Below are positions 13,601 to 25,758 of a stretch of 64,000 nt of DNA, piece after piece. A model generated the notes under the pieces. It searched no databases and was not told where the DNA came from. It saw nothing but the letters and a program-made list of their open reading frames with translations. This stretch comes from Episyrphus balteatus (lineage: Eukaryota > Arthropoda > Insecta > Diptera > Syrphidae). The DNA lies in the NCBI RefSeq assembly GCF_945859705.1, contig NC_079136.1:39217307-39281306 (forward strand), in the 5' to 3' direction. Position 1 is the first letter of the stretch. Every line of letters starts with the position of its first letter. A program made the position numbers and the translations under genes.

Positions 13601-14238
13601 GAGGGACTGAGACTTTTTTATTAGGCAATTTTTCCATATTATTTAAGTTTTTGTATTCTGAAAGGTTCTGAAAGGGTTAAAAACTTAAATAATATGCAAA
13701 AATTACCTAATAAAAAAGTCAGATTTCTTAAGAAAAAAAATTTTATCTCGGTTACTTATGTTACAACGTTATATGTACCATTTTGAAAAGAGAATTGTTC
13801 AATTCTCCAACTTTTAAGGTAACTTGCCGAAACATCGTAGTGCATTTTTTTTTTTTACACTACGGTTCATTAAATTAGAGTCATGTAAATTTTTTTAGTA
13901 CTTAGTTGGGCAAAAAAGTAATATTTGTTTTAAAACTGATGTAGCTGAGTTAAAATTTTTGAATGCATTTGGTAGCAGGTTTATTCAAGGTTCCGTAACA
14001 AAAAAATGAGAAAAATTAAGATTTGTAGTCACGGCACATAAAAAACCGTCACAGGGTGACCATATTTTCGATTTTTTTTCTAATACCCATAACTCACAAA
14101 ATATATGGCTGCGTTTTTTTACTTGCGATGTAGGTACTATATGGCAAGTTTAGGATTCGTAAAAAAAATCGAACTCGAGATAACAATTTTACATGACATT
14201 ACGATGATGGAGAATGCCAAAAAAGTGGGTCCGGCAAT

Positions 14239-14287
<49 letters not shown>

Positions 14288-17200
14288 GTGTCTGTCTCTA
14301 TCTGGAGCTGCAGCCTAAACGAGTGAAGTGATTTTCTTCAAACTTGGTGGTTAGCAGTTTTTGGTGATTCCCTAGAGGGGAAATTGAAATTTTTTTTTTA
14401 TGACCAAAACTAACGGTACCTGCCATATAACGGAAATAGAAAAGTTAATTTTTTTCAAAAACGGCTCTAACGATTTTGATTAAAATTTTTGTGTGTAGTA
14501 CTACACATAAGGGCCAACTTTTTAAATAAAAAAAATATTTTTTGTACCGTTATTAACGGTACCTGTCATAGAACGATTTTTTTCGTTTCTGAATATCTCG
14601 TACAACATTAACCCGATTTAAATGAAAATTTTTATACAAAAGTGTGTAAGTAAAGTTAATATTAAAATTTTAGAAAATTTTCAAAAAACGCATTTTTGGT
14701 TTTTTTAAAAATATTTCAAAATTTTTTTTTTGAAAAATCAATTTTTTGAAAACGAATCAATGAAAAATTTTGAAATTTAGTTTTTATGTGTAAATTAATT
14801 ATTTCTTCAAAATGGCATACCAACTTTTTTTTGAAAAATGTTAAAAAATTTTTATATACAAAAAATTATTTTTTTAAAAAACGGCTCCTACAATTTTCGA
14901 AAATTTTTTTCTAAAAATACCTTTTTATACAAGAAATAAAATGGCATATTTTTTATTTTTTTTAAGATAATTTAAAACGGAGTTTAATTAATTATAAAAA
15001 CAGATTTAATTTTTTTATACTACTTATGAAATTTCTTCAAAATATCAAATTTTAAATTTCTTGAATGAAAAGCTTTAACATTAGAGTAACTTTAACAATA
15101 AGAGCAAGTACGTGCGACCCCAGTCGTGCAATTTATTTTTATTATTTTTCTGATAACTGTCACCACCTACCCTATCTACCGTTTTCGTTTCGACGTTGAC
15201 TTGTGGGACACTTTATATAAAAATTAAAAAAAAAAACTTTCAAAGAAAATTTGTATGCCAATAATAATATTTAATCTACAGAAAAAGAAAAACAAAGTTT
15301 CAAAAAATCCAAAAATTGATTTTAATTTTGAATATCCAAAAATAATACAAGCTTTTTTATTTTGGTCATATGGCAAGTACCGTTATGTTCGGTCCTAAAA
15401 AAAATTCCATTTCCCCTCTAAGGAATTAGAGCTGGGCAAATCGTTCATTTCAAAAAATCGAATCGTTCAAAGATGGATTTCACCAAAGATTCGGTCTTTT
15501 CTATCAATCGTTCTTTCGTTCATTTTATCAAAACCATTTCTTTTTCACTCATTTCGTTCTGACAAATGAGAGAAGAAACAAGAAATCGGAGAAACTTATG
15601 GAATCGAAACAGAAATAGTGAATGCGTTTCATAGTACGACAAAATAAAACAAGTCTGGAAAAAGGAGTGTTTGCGTTTTCATAAAAGTATTTATACTAAA
15701 GATTTACACATGGCGATTGTTTTCACTGTCGCAGAAAAAAAGAAGACTTTTGAAAAACCGACTAAAGAAACGCATTATCTTGAAAGAGAACATTTTCAAA
15801 ATTAGTTTTAGATCGTTTCTTCGAGTAGAAACTTTACTGCAATGAAGCAGAAAACTTAGAATTTGGTTAAGAAAAAAAAAACCTTTTTGTAAACCAATTG
15901 TGATAGCAAGAGAAAAATTATATTTACTTTTGAACTTTTAATATTGCTATACTTCCTTAAATTTTTTGGTTTGCTGGTCTTAGGGGCTATTGGGTCCATA
16001 ATGGGTCAATGGGTGGGCATTTTTTGAGAGAAATAACAAACATTTGTATAATCTAAGCTACATTTTGTGGCCATAAACACTAACATTAATTGCGGCTTTC
16101 TTGTATTATAAGCGTTTGAAGGTAGCCATATTGATTTTTTTTAAATCAAACGTGAAAACCTTATTGTATTTTTGTTTAATTTTTGACAAAACTTTGGTAA
16201 TATTATGTTTATATTCGTCCAATAATTTTATACCAATTCTTTAGAGAATTTTGTCTGAAAAGTTCTTCGCGTATATCGTGAAATATTAACATTTCAATGC
16301 TCTGCTTTTTTTTTTGAAAATATATTTTTGGAAAATTTTAATGGTAAATTTGATTATTAGTAAGACCCTATGTCTTCGCCAAGTTCAAAACGGCGAAATA
16401 GATTAATCAAAAATAAAAAGAAGACGAGGTCAGATGTTTGATAGAAATTCCCAATCGAATCCGATTCAATTCAAACTCTGAACGTCTGAACCTGCTCATA
16501 TAAACTTGCATCAGTTGTATGCATTGAATCGAAATGATGATTGAGAATGAATGGAATGAACGAGATCCGAGTTTAGATGATTTTTGATTGTGAACGGTTT
16601 GAATGAACGAAACGTTCTTTTCCACTTCGTGGTTTTTGATTGTAAAGAATCATCCCAAACCAATCACTACCAAGTTTTCAGCAAATCCTTTCACACAGAC
16701 AGACAGAATTGCGAGACGAGAAAAATTATTTTTTTTTTCTAAAACGACTCTAACACTTTTGATTAAATTTTTTGTCTGTAGTGCCTTCTTTTGAAATTAA
16801 AAAAAAAATATTTTTTGTACCGTTATTTACTTTACCTGCCATAGAACGGTTTTTTTTTTTTAATTTCTCGTAAACGACAACGCAGCTTACAACAAAAACG
16901 TTAACGTTATATAATTTTTTGACGTGATAACGTCTTATAAATCGATGAACCATGGCAGCCACCACAAAAAAGTGACGCCATTTTCTAACGTTACACTCTT
17001 GCGGCAAAAATTTCGTGGCAAAAATTTCAATTAAAAATTAAAAATAAACTATTAGAAATACAAAAATCTTTTATAGCTTATTTGAAAGATAATAACCTAA
17101 AGCTTAATCCAAATTCGGTCATTTAATAGGGTAAACAGGGGTAAAACGGAAAGATGAAATTTGGGCTAAAATCCAAATGCAAAGTTGTAGAGAGTTGATT

Positions 17201-20200
17201 TTTTTTTGTTATAGATAGATGAGACTAATTTAAGAATAACTGCATTTAAGAAAAAATTCTAAAAAATTTTGAAACTAAGTTATAACGTTTTGTTTGAACT
17301 TTATACACGTGTTGGGGCTATGACAAAATGATGATTTTGGGTAAATAAAATTTTTTTTGACAAATCTAAAGGTGCCAGGTAAAAGATGAGGGAAAAAAAA
17401 TTAGGCGTCTCATACGTATTTTTTCCAACACTCTGCGTTTCGAAATATGAATTTTTGAAAACACCCTGTTTTTTAGGGGTATTTTTGGGTAGTTTTTGAT
17501 TTTAAGCATTTTTTTGGAGCGTTCGAAAAATCTCAAACTCATAGGACATGTAGGTTTTGGCCTTATGTATACATGTGCAAAAAATCGTTCAGTGAGTTTT
17601 AACTGAATAGCGGAAGAAACGAGTTTTTAAAAAACACGTTTTTTGACCGTTTTTAAACGATTTTCATCGTTTTTTATTTTTATCTTTTTTTCTTTAATAG
17701 ATAGAGGAATAAAGTATACGGAGTAATGATAGACCATGACCACGACTAAATGTGTCGTGGTCAATCATTTTCGTAAACACAATTTTGAGATAACGGTAAA
17801 ATAAAATTTTAGAATTCAACAGGTTACAACTTTTGACCTCTTGGCCAGATAGAAATTTTATTAAACTTTTATGAGCATCCTGATACAATTACCTTTCATT
17901 TGGTATATCACACATAACGGTAAACTAACTACAAGTTACACAATGTTAAATCAAGAAACTTGCGAAAAACCTCAAAACACCAGTGGAGATCTGTTGCGCC
18001 TCGAACAGCCACCAGTGTGGGAAGTACCGTAATCTCAGTCTGGAAATTCGACATGGTTGACTTTAAAAAATTCTAACTTCTCTTGTAGGCATCTTTGAAA
18101 TGAGATAAATACGTCACATAAAAGGTGAAATAATAAGCCCTCACATGGTATACAAATTTTATAGGTTGTCAAAAAAAAAAATTGATTCCATAGCGTGAGA
18201 AAATAAAAATAAAAGTTTTTTTTGCTTTTTTTAATGAAATTTGATCGAGTTCGAGCTAAGACAATAAGCTTTCAGATGGTATAAAATTTTGTATAGGTTG
18301 TTAGGGAAAAAAAATGGAATTAATGACTTGAGAATATAAAAATTCATGTTTTTTTTTTTTTTTGCTTTTTTCATGAAAATGATTGTTTTCAATAAATTAT
18401 TTTTATACTTTTTGCGCATTGTAAAAATTTAAAAATGGTTTTATTCTTAAGAAGATACTTGGCTTTTAAAATAAAAAAATTAATGTAATGAGAAAATAAA
18501 AAAGGTATTTCTTTTAGCTTTTTCTTGTAAATTATGATTGTTTGAAATAAGTAAACGCTTCAATTGACCCATTTTAAACAAAAGCACACAACCTGTTTTC
18601 TGACGGAAAATCATCGTCCGTAAACCGGCTTTACAGACAACCTCTTTTTTTTTAATTTTTTAAAAATATTTCAAAATTTTTATTTTTTGAAAAACCAATT
18701 TTTTGAAATCGGGTTGATGAATTTTATCCAAATTTCGTTTTTATGTGTTGAATAATATTTTCATAAAAATGGCATACGAAGTTTTTTTTTGAAAAACAAC
18801 TAAAAAAAATGCAACTCACCGAATTCCGAAAAGCTTTTTTAATCCGAACATCCTTAAATTGTCCAATAAAATTCATATTTTGTATAAAATGAATATAAAT
18901 TGTTATTTTCGGAACCATTTCAAAAGTCACATTCAGGCAGAGGATGTATATTTTTTGTTTTCCAGGTACCTTATATTGAGAGTATTTTTAAGTTTATGTT
19001 TAACCAAAGTTTTATCAATAAAAAAATTACATTAACATGACCTGATTGAATTATATCTCTTTTTGATACAATTTCATATGAAAATTCCTCCATTGCATAA
19101 GGATAAGTAATTTCAATTTCGAGTATTTTACCTTCTTCTGGACTTTAATTAAAAGAATACAAAAATAGTAATTAATTTAACTATTTTTTTTTTGTTATTA
19201 TTGAAAAATCTATACAAATATTATTACCTTTTAGTTAATATTTCAATCCTTAACGGTGTTTCGGATACAACTATAGACTCTTGTTGAGATGCAATTTTTT
19301 GATATTCTGCATGCATAAAACAATTTGTATAATTTTTATTATTATTATTAGTTATGTTGAAAACAGACAAATCTTGTCCAATTTGAGTTTTATATTCCAT
19401 TCGAAATGAATCATAGACACTGTAGTAATCCTCTTCTCTACATAGAACTATAATTTCAATTGGATCTTTGATGTCCTCAATTAAATTGTTATTGAAATCT
19501 TTTATTAAAACTTTAACCTAGGTAAAAAAAAAATAAAATAAAATAATAATTAATTACAACAATACAAATATTCGTTGTATATTAAAGAAACCTTTAAAGT
19601 AATGACTTCAGCTAGATAAAACACTCTCGGAACTTGGACTTCAATTTTATAAAATTTATCGTGAATGTGAATTTCTGTAAATGCCCATGATTGTTCTTCA
19701 CTTAAATCATCTATTACAATTGCTTTTACATAGTATGTGCCAGTTCTTAATTGAAAATCTTTTTCCAAATCAAAAACAAACTTGGCTTTGCCATCGATTT
19801 GAACTTTACGTGTTAAATCGAATAAATAATATACGTCGAATACGTTTAATGATAAATTTCCTTTAACAGGTTCACCATAAAAATAGCTGGAAAAAAAATA
19901 ATTCCGAAATACAATTTTAGAAGAAAACAAAATGTAAAATAATGTTAATTTAATGTTAAAGTTCTTCTTAATATTGTTAAAAACGATGGACCTCTAAATT
20001 CAATATTTCGATAGTTATATTTTTTTTTTTGAAATTTTGTATTTTTGGCAGCTTTAAGAAAGTGTTTCAATTTATCGCCCAAAAAACTGAGGTCGTAAAC
20101 TTGATATTTTTAAAGACATCGTTTTCGATTTTTTTAATAGGTCTTGCAGAAAATTTTTTTCCAATTTTGACCTGTAAATTCAATATTATGAACATTTTAA

Positions 20201-21499
20201 GGCAGAAAACCAAAAATTATAGCCCACCCCTTATAAAAAAGTGTTATGATATTAATTACTGTTTCAAGATTGATAGACATAGAATTTGATTACGTTTTTG
20301 AGAACAACAAAGCAAGATCTTTAAAAAATAAAATTTTTAGGACCTCAATTTCATCAATGTTAAGAATTCGTTTTTGGTTCGTAGCTTTAGAAATGCATAA
20401 GAGACTTAAGAGGTTCAAAATTTGGAAAATTGTTAGAAACAAATTTTTTTTTTTTCAAATTGAAACAATTTCGAAAAATTCTATTTTTGACCCAGAAACC
20501 CCCGTGTTTGAAATTAGGAAATTTGTTAATTTTTTTTGAAGAGATGGCCTTAAAAATTGGCAATTTTTTCTTAAAATTGTCAAACAAGGTGTTTGAAAAG
20601 ACTATGTTACTTACGAAAACACGTATACTAAAATTTATGATACTTTCCTGGTACTTATTTCCAATTCCAATTGCTTATCATAGATCGATACTTGTTCTTT
20701 TGTATTAATTTGCACATTAAATTTTGGCAAATTATATCTGTCAACTTCGAATTTTTTGATGGTTTGAAAGTCTCCATCAATTTTTAATTCAATATACCAA
20801 TCGCCCAAAACAGGATAATCAGATAGTTGAAATTTACCTTTGAAAACACCTTGAACAAATTTAATGTCATAAAATACCATAATAATATTAGATTCATCAT
20901 CCTGTTTAAAAAAAAAAAAAGTCATCAATTAAGTACATATACACAATTAAGAATTAAGATCAAACACATCTCTGTTCAACTTACAAGGATTTCAACAGTT
21001 ATAATTTTATCGTCATTAATTTTTGCCGGTCTTTTCAATTGATCAATGTAAATTACTCGAAATTCAACCTCATCACCAGGTTTATATATGATTTTATTAG
21101 TTTGAATAAACATCCATTTTGGTTCAGTATAAACAAACATTATATCTGAGTCCTTGCTAATGATACCTTTATATCCATAAATATCTAAATTTGCAATTTG
21201 GCTATCGAAGTAGGGTGCATATAGTTCGACTAATTTGGTTGTTCCTGGCTTAACTTCAATGCTATCGTATCTATATTCATGGTTGTCGTTGTAGCTTGTC
21301 AAAGTTATATTAAACCAGCAGGATTTATGAAACTGATTTAATGTGAAGGAAACATGAAAAATAGATTCTGATCGAACATTTCCGGGTGCGATAATTGTGT
21401 AGTATCTGAAAAAGAGTTTAAATTAGTTTAATCTAGAATAAGTACCTACTCGTAAGTTGAAAAATTAGACTAAAATTTTAAAACTCTTCTTTTTCTTTT

Positions 21500-21531
<32 letters not shown>

Positions 21532-22250
21532 TTCTTCTTCTTCTTCTTCTTCTTCTTCTTCTTCTTCTTCTTCTTCTTCTTCTTCTTCTTCTTCTTCTTC
21601 TTCTTCTTCTTCTTCTTCTTCTTCTTCTTCTTCTTCTTCTTCTTCTTCTTCTTCTTCTTCTTCTTCTTCTTCTTCTTCTTCTTCTTCTTCTTCTTCTTCT
21701 TCTTCTTCTTCTTCTTCTTCTTCTTCTTCTTCTTCTTCTTCTTCTTCTTCTTCTTCTTCTTCTTCTTCTTCTTCTTCTTCTTCTTCTTCTTCTTCTTCTT
21801 CTTCTTCTTCTTCTTCTTCTTCTTCTTCTTCTACTAATTAATTAATATTCATAGCATTTTAGTGATTTAAATGAAATTGTATGTATCTATCACCATATTC
21901 AATTCATATTTCAACTTGTCTTATTAACAACTTATCATCAAAGTATCAATATTATTCTATTAGAAGAGTGTCTCTGTATAATTAATCCTTGATTATTATT
22001 CTTAAACAAACTGGTTTGTCATTGTTTAATGTTTCATTGTTACTTTTACTACTACACCAACTTAAAAATTTCTTACGAAAAATATTAAACATTAGCAAAT
22101 TGTTAAATGTTTTTTTACAAATTTTCGTCCACTTAATTAAATTTTGATTTCAATGAATTTAGGAATTATGCTCACACACCCTTTTTCAAATGATAGAACT
22201 TCACGAATTACGATCAATGCAATCCATAAGCTCTTCATTTTCATTAACAT
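10660..22250 (-). CDS. Thioester-containing protein (TEP/alpha-2-macroglobulin family) lacking the thioester
   Basis: Sixteen exons on the minus strand: 22180-22250, 20985-21405, 20648-20901, 19592-19886, 19228-19517, 19031-19142, 18820-18969, 13223-13511, 13093-13162, 12855-13033, 12259-12794, 11867-12202, 11624-11801, 11248-11564, 10879-11178, 10660-10844. Together they encode about 1330 residues, against roughly 1400-1480 for insect TEPs. Exon 1 encodes a signal peptide (MLMKMKSLWIALIVI...). Exon 2 encodes GYYTIIAPGNVRS and PKWMFIQTNKIIYKPGD of the first macroglobulin domains; exon 10 encodes DTITTWAITGFSIHPETG; exons 11-14 the thioester domain; exon 15 the receptor-like C-terminal domain (VMEIDLQSGYTF); exon 16 VVVYFDFVENNEVC. 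TEPs are secreted immune or complement-like proteins that bind microbes through a GCGEQN thioester; here the site reads GNGEEN, so no thioester can form. All junctions keep phase except two: the exon 3 donor is GA instead of GT, and exons 15/16 are separated by only 34 bp and out of phase. A terminal exon was not found. It may be an active non-thioester TEP or a young pseudogene. Confidence 0.88.
12304..12321 (-). other. Degenerate thioester site of the TEP
   Basis: The codons GGA AAT GGT GAA GAA AAT encode GNGEEN where thioester proteins have GCGEQN. The context before (KRAKVPYG) and after (NMRFII) aligns well with the family, so the position is not in doubt. Both atoms of the thioester (Cys sulphur, Gln carbonyl) are missing. 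Cys to Asn needs more than one base change, which suggests an old loss. Confidence 0.9.
13610..13723. repeat. Hairpin with about 42-bp stem next to TEP exon 8
   Basis: GACTTTTTTATTAGGCAATT... at about 13610 is the inverse of ...TTACCTAATAAAAAAGTC ending at about 13723. The arms continue through ATATTATTTAAGTTTTT / AAAAACTTAAATAATAT, leaving a loop of about 30 bp. It lies 100 bp upstream (in gene orientation) of the exon 8 acceptor, so it would be transcribed in the intron. Confidence 0.75.
14190..14410 (+). repeat. (TCTG)n-bearing dispersed repeat, mini-me-like
   Basis: About 15 copies of TCTG (14239-14300) lie between conserved-looking flanks (GTGGGTCCGGCAATTC before; GAGCTGCAGCC and TTCTTCAAACTTGGTGG after). 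Dipteran mini-me/Helentron-related elements are known to carry (GTCY)n tracts next to a core. A decayed tract with ACAGACAGACAG recurs near 16696. The family assignment is inference. Confidence 0.5.
14395..15425. repeat. Dispersed repeat copy with inverted end
   Basis: Blocks AACGGTACCTGCCATA, TTTGTACCGTTATTAACGG, AATGGCATACCAACTTTTTT and GTGCGACCCCAGTCGTGCAA are shared with 9165-9745, so the two are copies of one family. At 15360-15425 the sequence CAAGTACCGTTATG ... TTTCCCCTCTAAGGAATTAG is the inverse of 14365-14430 (CCCTAGAGGGGAAATTG ... ACGGTACCTGCCAT), giving the copy inverted ends. No open frame. Confidence 0.6.
15427..16690. repeat. Probable non-autonomous element, TAGAGCTGGGCAA end
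   Basis: Begins with TTAGAGCTGGGCAAATCGTTC followed by repeated TCGTTC/CGAACG motifs; related GAACGGTTTGAATGAACGAAACG occurs near 16591-16617 in the other sense. TAGAG fits the hAT terminal pattern YARNG. I could not find a matching right end, so borders are approximate and the class is a guess. Confidence 0.35.
16690..17010. repeat. Fragment of the 9165/14395 repeat family
   Basis: ACAGACAGACAGAATTG is followed by AACGACTCTAACACTTTTGAT, TTTTTGTACCGTTATTTAC and CTGCCATAGAACGG, in the same order as 14270-14600. It is more diverged than that copy. Confidence 0.5.
17727..17771. repeat. Short strong hairpin
   Basis: GACCACGAC TAAATGT GTCGTGGTC is a perfect 9-bp stem with a 7-nt loop, extended outward by AATGAT/ATCATT after a small bulge. 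It lies in TEP intron 7. No function is evident. Confidence 0.6.
18600..18819. repeat. Fragment of the 14395 repeat family abutting TEP exon 7
   Basis: AAAATATTTCAAAATTTTT, ACCAATTTTTTGAAA, CGTTTTTATGTGTTGAATAA and AAAATGGCATACGAAGTTTT follow the order of 14700-14850. The fragment reaches to within about 20 bp of the exon 7 donor. Confidence 0.5.
19887..20647 (-). other. TEP intron 3 with GA at the donor position
   Basis: The intron begins GAAAGTATC after exon end ACCAG; a normal donor would be CAG|GTAAGT, so only position +2 differs (A for T). The acceptor CCAG|C is normal and supplies the single base needed to complete the codon. No in-frame GT donor of the right phase exists nearby. The interior is AT-rich with no exon seen. 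Confidence 0.7.
21511..21831 (-). repeat. (GAA)~107 microsatellite in TEP intron 1
   Basis: An essentially pure TTC tract on the plus strand, so GAA on the sense strand of the TEP gene, about 321 bp long with imperfect CTT-rich flank from 21484. It lies in intron 1 (21406-22179), 106 bp downstream of the exon 2 side and about 350 bp from exon 1. Long GAA:TTC tracts can form triplex DNA and impede transcription; whether this one does is unknown. Confidence 0.95.
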
Positions 22251-22794
22251 TTTACAAACAAGAAGTAATATTAAAACACGAACTAACAACAGGGAAATTA
22301 AAATAACGACTGCTCAGTGCTCATTGAACAAGATGTTAAGCTTGAGAGTGTAAACAGCTGGCCGGTAAAGCTAGAAATGTTGTTGAAGGTAATAATTTAT
22401 TAGTTATTAAAAAAAAACCTGTTAGCTATGATAAAAATTGCGTACATAGATTTGTATTAATCTGCAATTTATTGTATAATGGTCATCATTTGAAACTATT
22501 TTTTTAAGAAATTAATTTTAAGGTTTTATTTATGTAGATATATAAACTTTTTGATGTCAGCATCGTTTAATTCCTTAGTTTTTAGCATACCAATTTAAGC
22601 ACTTCACCCTTATAAACAGGATGCAGCCCAAGCCATTATCGAATCCCCTCTACCTCTAACGTCTAATTTCAAACTCTTAAGATTTGTTGAGCTAGTTCAA
22701 AACAGTCACTTCAGAAAATTTCAGCTACTATGTAGTTCCTGAGATATAGGGCTTACATTTTTTACAAATAACATTATTTTTTTACAATTCATAT

Positions 22795-22796
<2 letters not shown>

Positions 22797-22825
<29 letters not shown>

Positions 22826-22909
22826 AAGAAGAAGAAGAAGAAGAAGAAGAAGAAGAAGAAGAAGAAGAAGAAGAAGAAGAAGAAGAAGAAGAAGAAGAAG
22901 AAGAAGAAA
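22797..22909 (+). repeat. (GAA)~37 microsatellite upstream of TEP
   Basis: A pure GAA tract on the plus strand of about 113 bp, in the opposite orientation to 21511-21831 and about 550 bp upstream of the TEP start codon. The open frame on its minus strand is a poly-Leu artefact. Confidence 0.95.
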
Positions 22910-24984
22910 AATAAATAGCGAATTTATTTCATATAAAATAAATAAATAAAGGATGAATTTCATTTGAATTCTAGGAACAAAGGTATTATTTAAATCGCAT
23001 TAATTTCGGGAAGACAAAACAACCCCACTCGCTTACTGTACGCCTTGAAAGTTGCCTTGGGCAGTTAAGTTTACCTCACTGATACATATCTTCTTTTTCA
23101 GGGCATTTGATCCTCTCAAGGAGACTCGATTCCCGTATCAAGTCTCCCATACTTGATGGGATCAAGTCTCCCAGTTGGGGCATATTTACAAAAAGAATGA
23201 CAACTTTTTTGAAGTCTCATCTAATTGTTTATAAAGTCACTAAAAACACACAAAAAATATCTTGTTGAATTATACAACGAAAAACAACAGCCCGATAGAA
23301 ATTACAAAAACCAAAAACTCGCACGCACTTTCTCTTGGAAAACCAAATACTGGCTGGTATAGACGCATGGATATGATTTGAAAGATTCTAGTCAGTGGTG
23401 CCAAAGTAACTTTATTAATTCTTTCGGAAGTGGTGATATAAAGTCTTCCTTTTATATCCAGTGGCGTATCCAGACAAAAATTTGGAGGGGGCTAGAAAAT
23501 TTTCGATTTCATATCCTATACAAAATTTGATACGGTTAAATGTACGAAAATGTTTTCTTTTTTTTTATGGCTAGGTGAAGCTGGCACCCCCAAATGCAAA
23601 TTTTTTTTCAACCTGTCTGGTTCGATTACCCAAGGTTAGCCCAGGATAGCGCAAGATTATTTTTCGCTAGGCCTACCTAAGTTCTAAAATTATAATGGTA
23701 TTATTTTTATTTTTTTTTTTCACCTCAAAAATCACAAAAAATATTTCTTTTTATTCAGTGTAAAAATTGTTGGTTTTGCACTATGGTTCGTTTGCCCAAC
23801 GTCAGTTCACGAAAGCCCAACTTTTTTTTCTTGATTGCACTATTTTTTCAAAAGATACAACAAAAAACTTTCTTTCATATCAGAAACCGAAAAAATTGTG
23901 ATTTTTTTTTTCCTGTGAAAAAATCGTTACTTTAAAAATGTGGTTTGTGCCCAAGGTTAGCCCAGGATAGCCCAACTTTTATTCTTGCTATCCTACGCTT
24001 AGTTTAAAAATTATAGAAGAATTAGTTTTTATTCACCACATCAAAAAAAAAAAGTACGTATACACCACAGTGACCTTTTTTTAACTTATAATTAAGAACA
24101 ATTAAATTCACCACTTGCATTCCACCTCAAATGTTTTTAATTTGACTTAACATTTTTACTTGATTGAATGTTGTCCATATAACATTCCAGTTAAGAAGCT
24201 TAAGTTGACATTTAACATTAAAAACAACATACAAATAATATCAATAATTTTTTGGTTTGCCATATAAGTAGGTACCTAGAAAAGCTACATGCCTAGTAAA
24301 ATATATCCAAACATTTTTCAAAAGTAACAATAAATATAAAATGGTGTAATTTCTTTTTTAAAACACGAATAAAAAACTTTTTTCAAATAACAAACCTCTT
24401 AAAAAACAAAATTTGTTTTTTCAGTGTAAAAATGATCCTTTTTCCATTTTTTCTCAATTATCCAAGTTAATTCCAACAAATTACATCACTTTTTTTCGTT
24501 AGCCCACCCTGAGTTCAAGTTTGTTTTATTGAACTTCATGAACTTTTCGGAGCAAAGCTTTCGGTGCGGGCCATTTCGACAACTTTTGACAATGCCAATT
24601 TAGGCTTTTATAGTAGAAATAACACTTTAAAAAAACGTTTACCTACCAAAAAAAATTAAAAAAAGTTAAATTTGGAAGCCTGAAAGAGACAAAACAAAGA
24701 CACTGCTATTTCAATGTTCGGGCATAAACTAGAGTATTTCAATAAATGCCTTATTCAAGACAGTGATAAGCACAATTAAAAAGTTAAAAACCTTGGATAT
24801 GATAACTGAGGTCCCGCCCAATTCAAAATATAATTTTAAACTTTTTTGCAAAGCAGCACTTTAAAAATATTTAACATTTTATGAAATTTGTTTAAGCACT
24901 GCTATTTTCGTGTTCACAACTCTATGTAAATAAAAGATCAAAAGTGTTAGAAAATTAACAGACTTTTGTGTTTTTGTAGATTAG
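22910..24984. other. TEP-UGT intergenic DNA with repeat fragments
   Basis: No gene seen. CAGTGGCGTATCCAG at 23460 resembles a hAT terminus (YARNG) but no right end was found. The phrase CCAAGGTTAGCCCAGGATAG occurs at about 23630 and 23948, each followed by a CGCTAGG/TGCTATCC-like block, a diverged duplication about 310 bp apart. Confidence 0.5.
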
Positions 24985-25343
24985 GTATGTACATTATTGT
25001 GGTCCTTAGGAAAAAAAAAATTGGGGTCGCCCCCTTGATTGGTTCCATATCAGGAAATTTAATTTTTAATTTTTTCAAAGTTTTATTCCTAACCCCTCCT
25101 GACCCTATTTCATTAAAAGTTTATACGTATGAATGATCAAACATCCGCCATTTACCCAACACTTGACATAGAATATTGCCCCTGCTCTAGTAACTTCTTA
25201 TCAAAATAGGGCCATGAAGGGTTAGAGATAAAAATATGAAAAAAAAAAATAGGTTATGTTTTGTCCCTGATTTGGAACCAATCTAGGGGGCGTCGCACTC
25301 AATTTTCACAAAAAAACTAAAATAAGGACCACCCTAATGTACA
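24985..25343. mobile_element. Short MITE with TGTACATTA ends
   Basis: The left end ATGTACATTATTGTGGTCCT and right end AAGGACCACCCTAATGTACAT are imperfect inverted repeats. Inner blocks also pair: GGGGTCGCCCCCTTGATTGG with CCAATCTAGGGGGCGTCG, and CCTAACCCCTCCTGACCCTA with TAGGGCCATGAAGGGTTAG. It has no coding capacity. The end sequence resembles that of the palindrome at 55913-57264. Confidence 0.7.
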
Positions 25344-25568
25344 TATAAAACTGTGATACTTAAGTGTTTGATATGATAACATTTACCTGCCTCAAAGTCG
25401 ATCAGCCAGATTATCCATCTGCGAATCAAAACCCCCCTGACACTGCGAAGTCGAATTTTTATCACTATTTTGAAAGATTGTATATCTCAATGATAAGACC
25501 TTTGAAAAATTATAGATACCTAGTTACACCTTACACCCCATTGTACCTACATTCCCGATTGAATTAAT

Positions 25569-25577
25569 CTATAAAAA
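25569..25577 (+). promoter_or_regulatory. Possible TATA box of the UGT gene
   Basis: CTATAAAAAG lies about 185 bp upstream of the UGT start codon, which would put the transcription start near 25600 with a short 5' UTR. Weak evidence in AT-rich DNA. Confidence 0.3.
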
Positions 25578-25758
25578 GATACTCTACACATTGTACATGT
25601 ATACTGTACATATAGTTACCTACATAATTATTCAAAAAGCTCAAGGTGCATCCGTGGTGTTCTCTTTATTCATAAAAACTCTGTTCAGCTGTATTTAGTA
25701 AAGCTTGCAGCGTGTTAACGACGCGACGGACGTGAAACAAACAATACGCTTAAAAAAC

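Larger units (their letters stand above)
13512..18819 (-). other. Large TEP intron 7 filled with dispersed repeats
   Basis: A 5.3 kb intron (donor GTGAGT, acceptor TTTCGCAG) separates the exon ending FRNS from the exon beginning IEITTES. All other junctions of this gene that I could place are short introns except intron 1. The content is the hairpin, (TCTG)n and repeat copies listed separately, plus AT-rich DNA in which I see no exon. Confidence 0.75.

Noticed and set aside
20029..20708. Overlapping plus- and minus-strand frames between TEP exons 3 and 4
   Set aside because: AT-rich intron; Phe/Lys/Ile-rich chance frames.
22721..22963. Minus-strand open frame with a very long poly-Leu run
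   Set aside because: It is the translation of the (GAA)n microsatellite; no protein context on either side.
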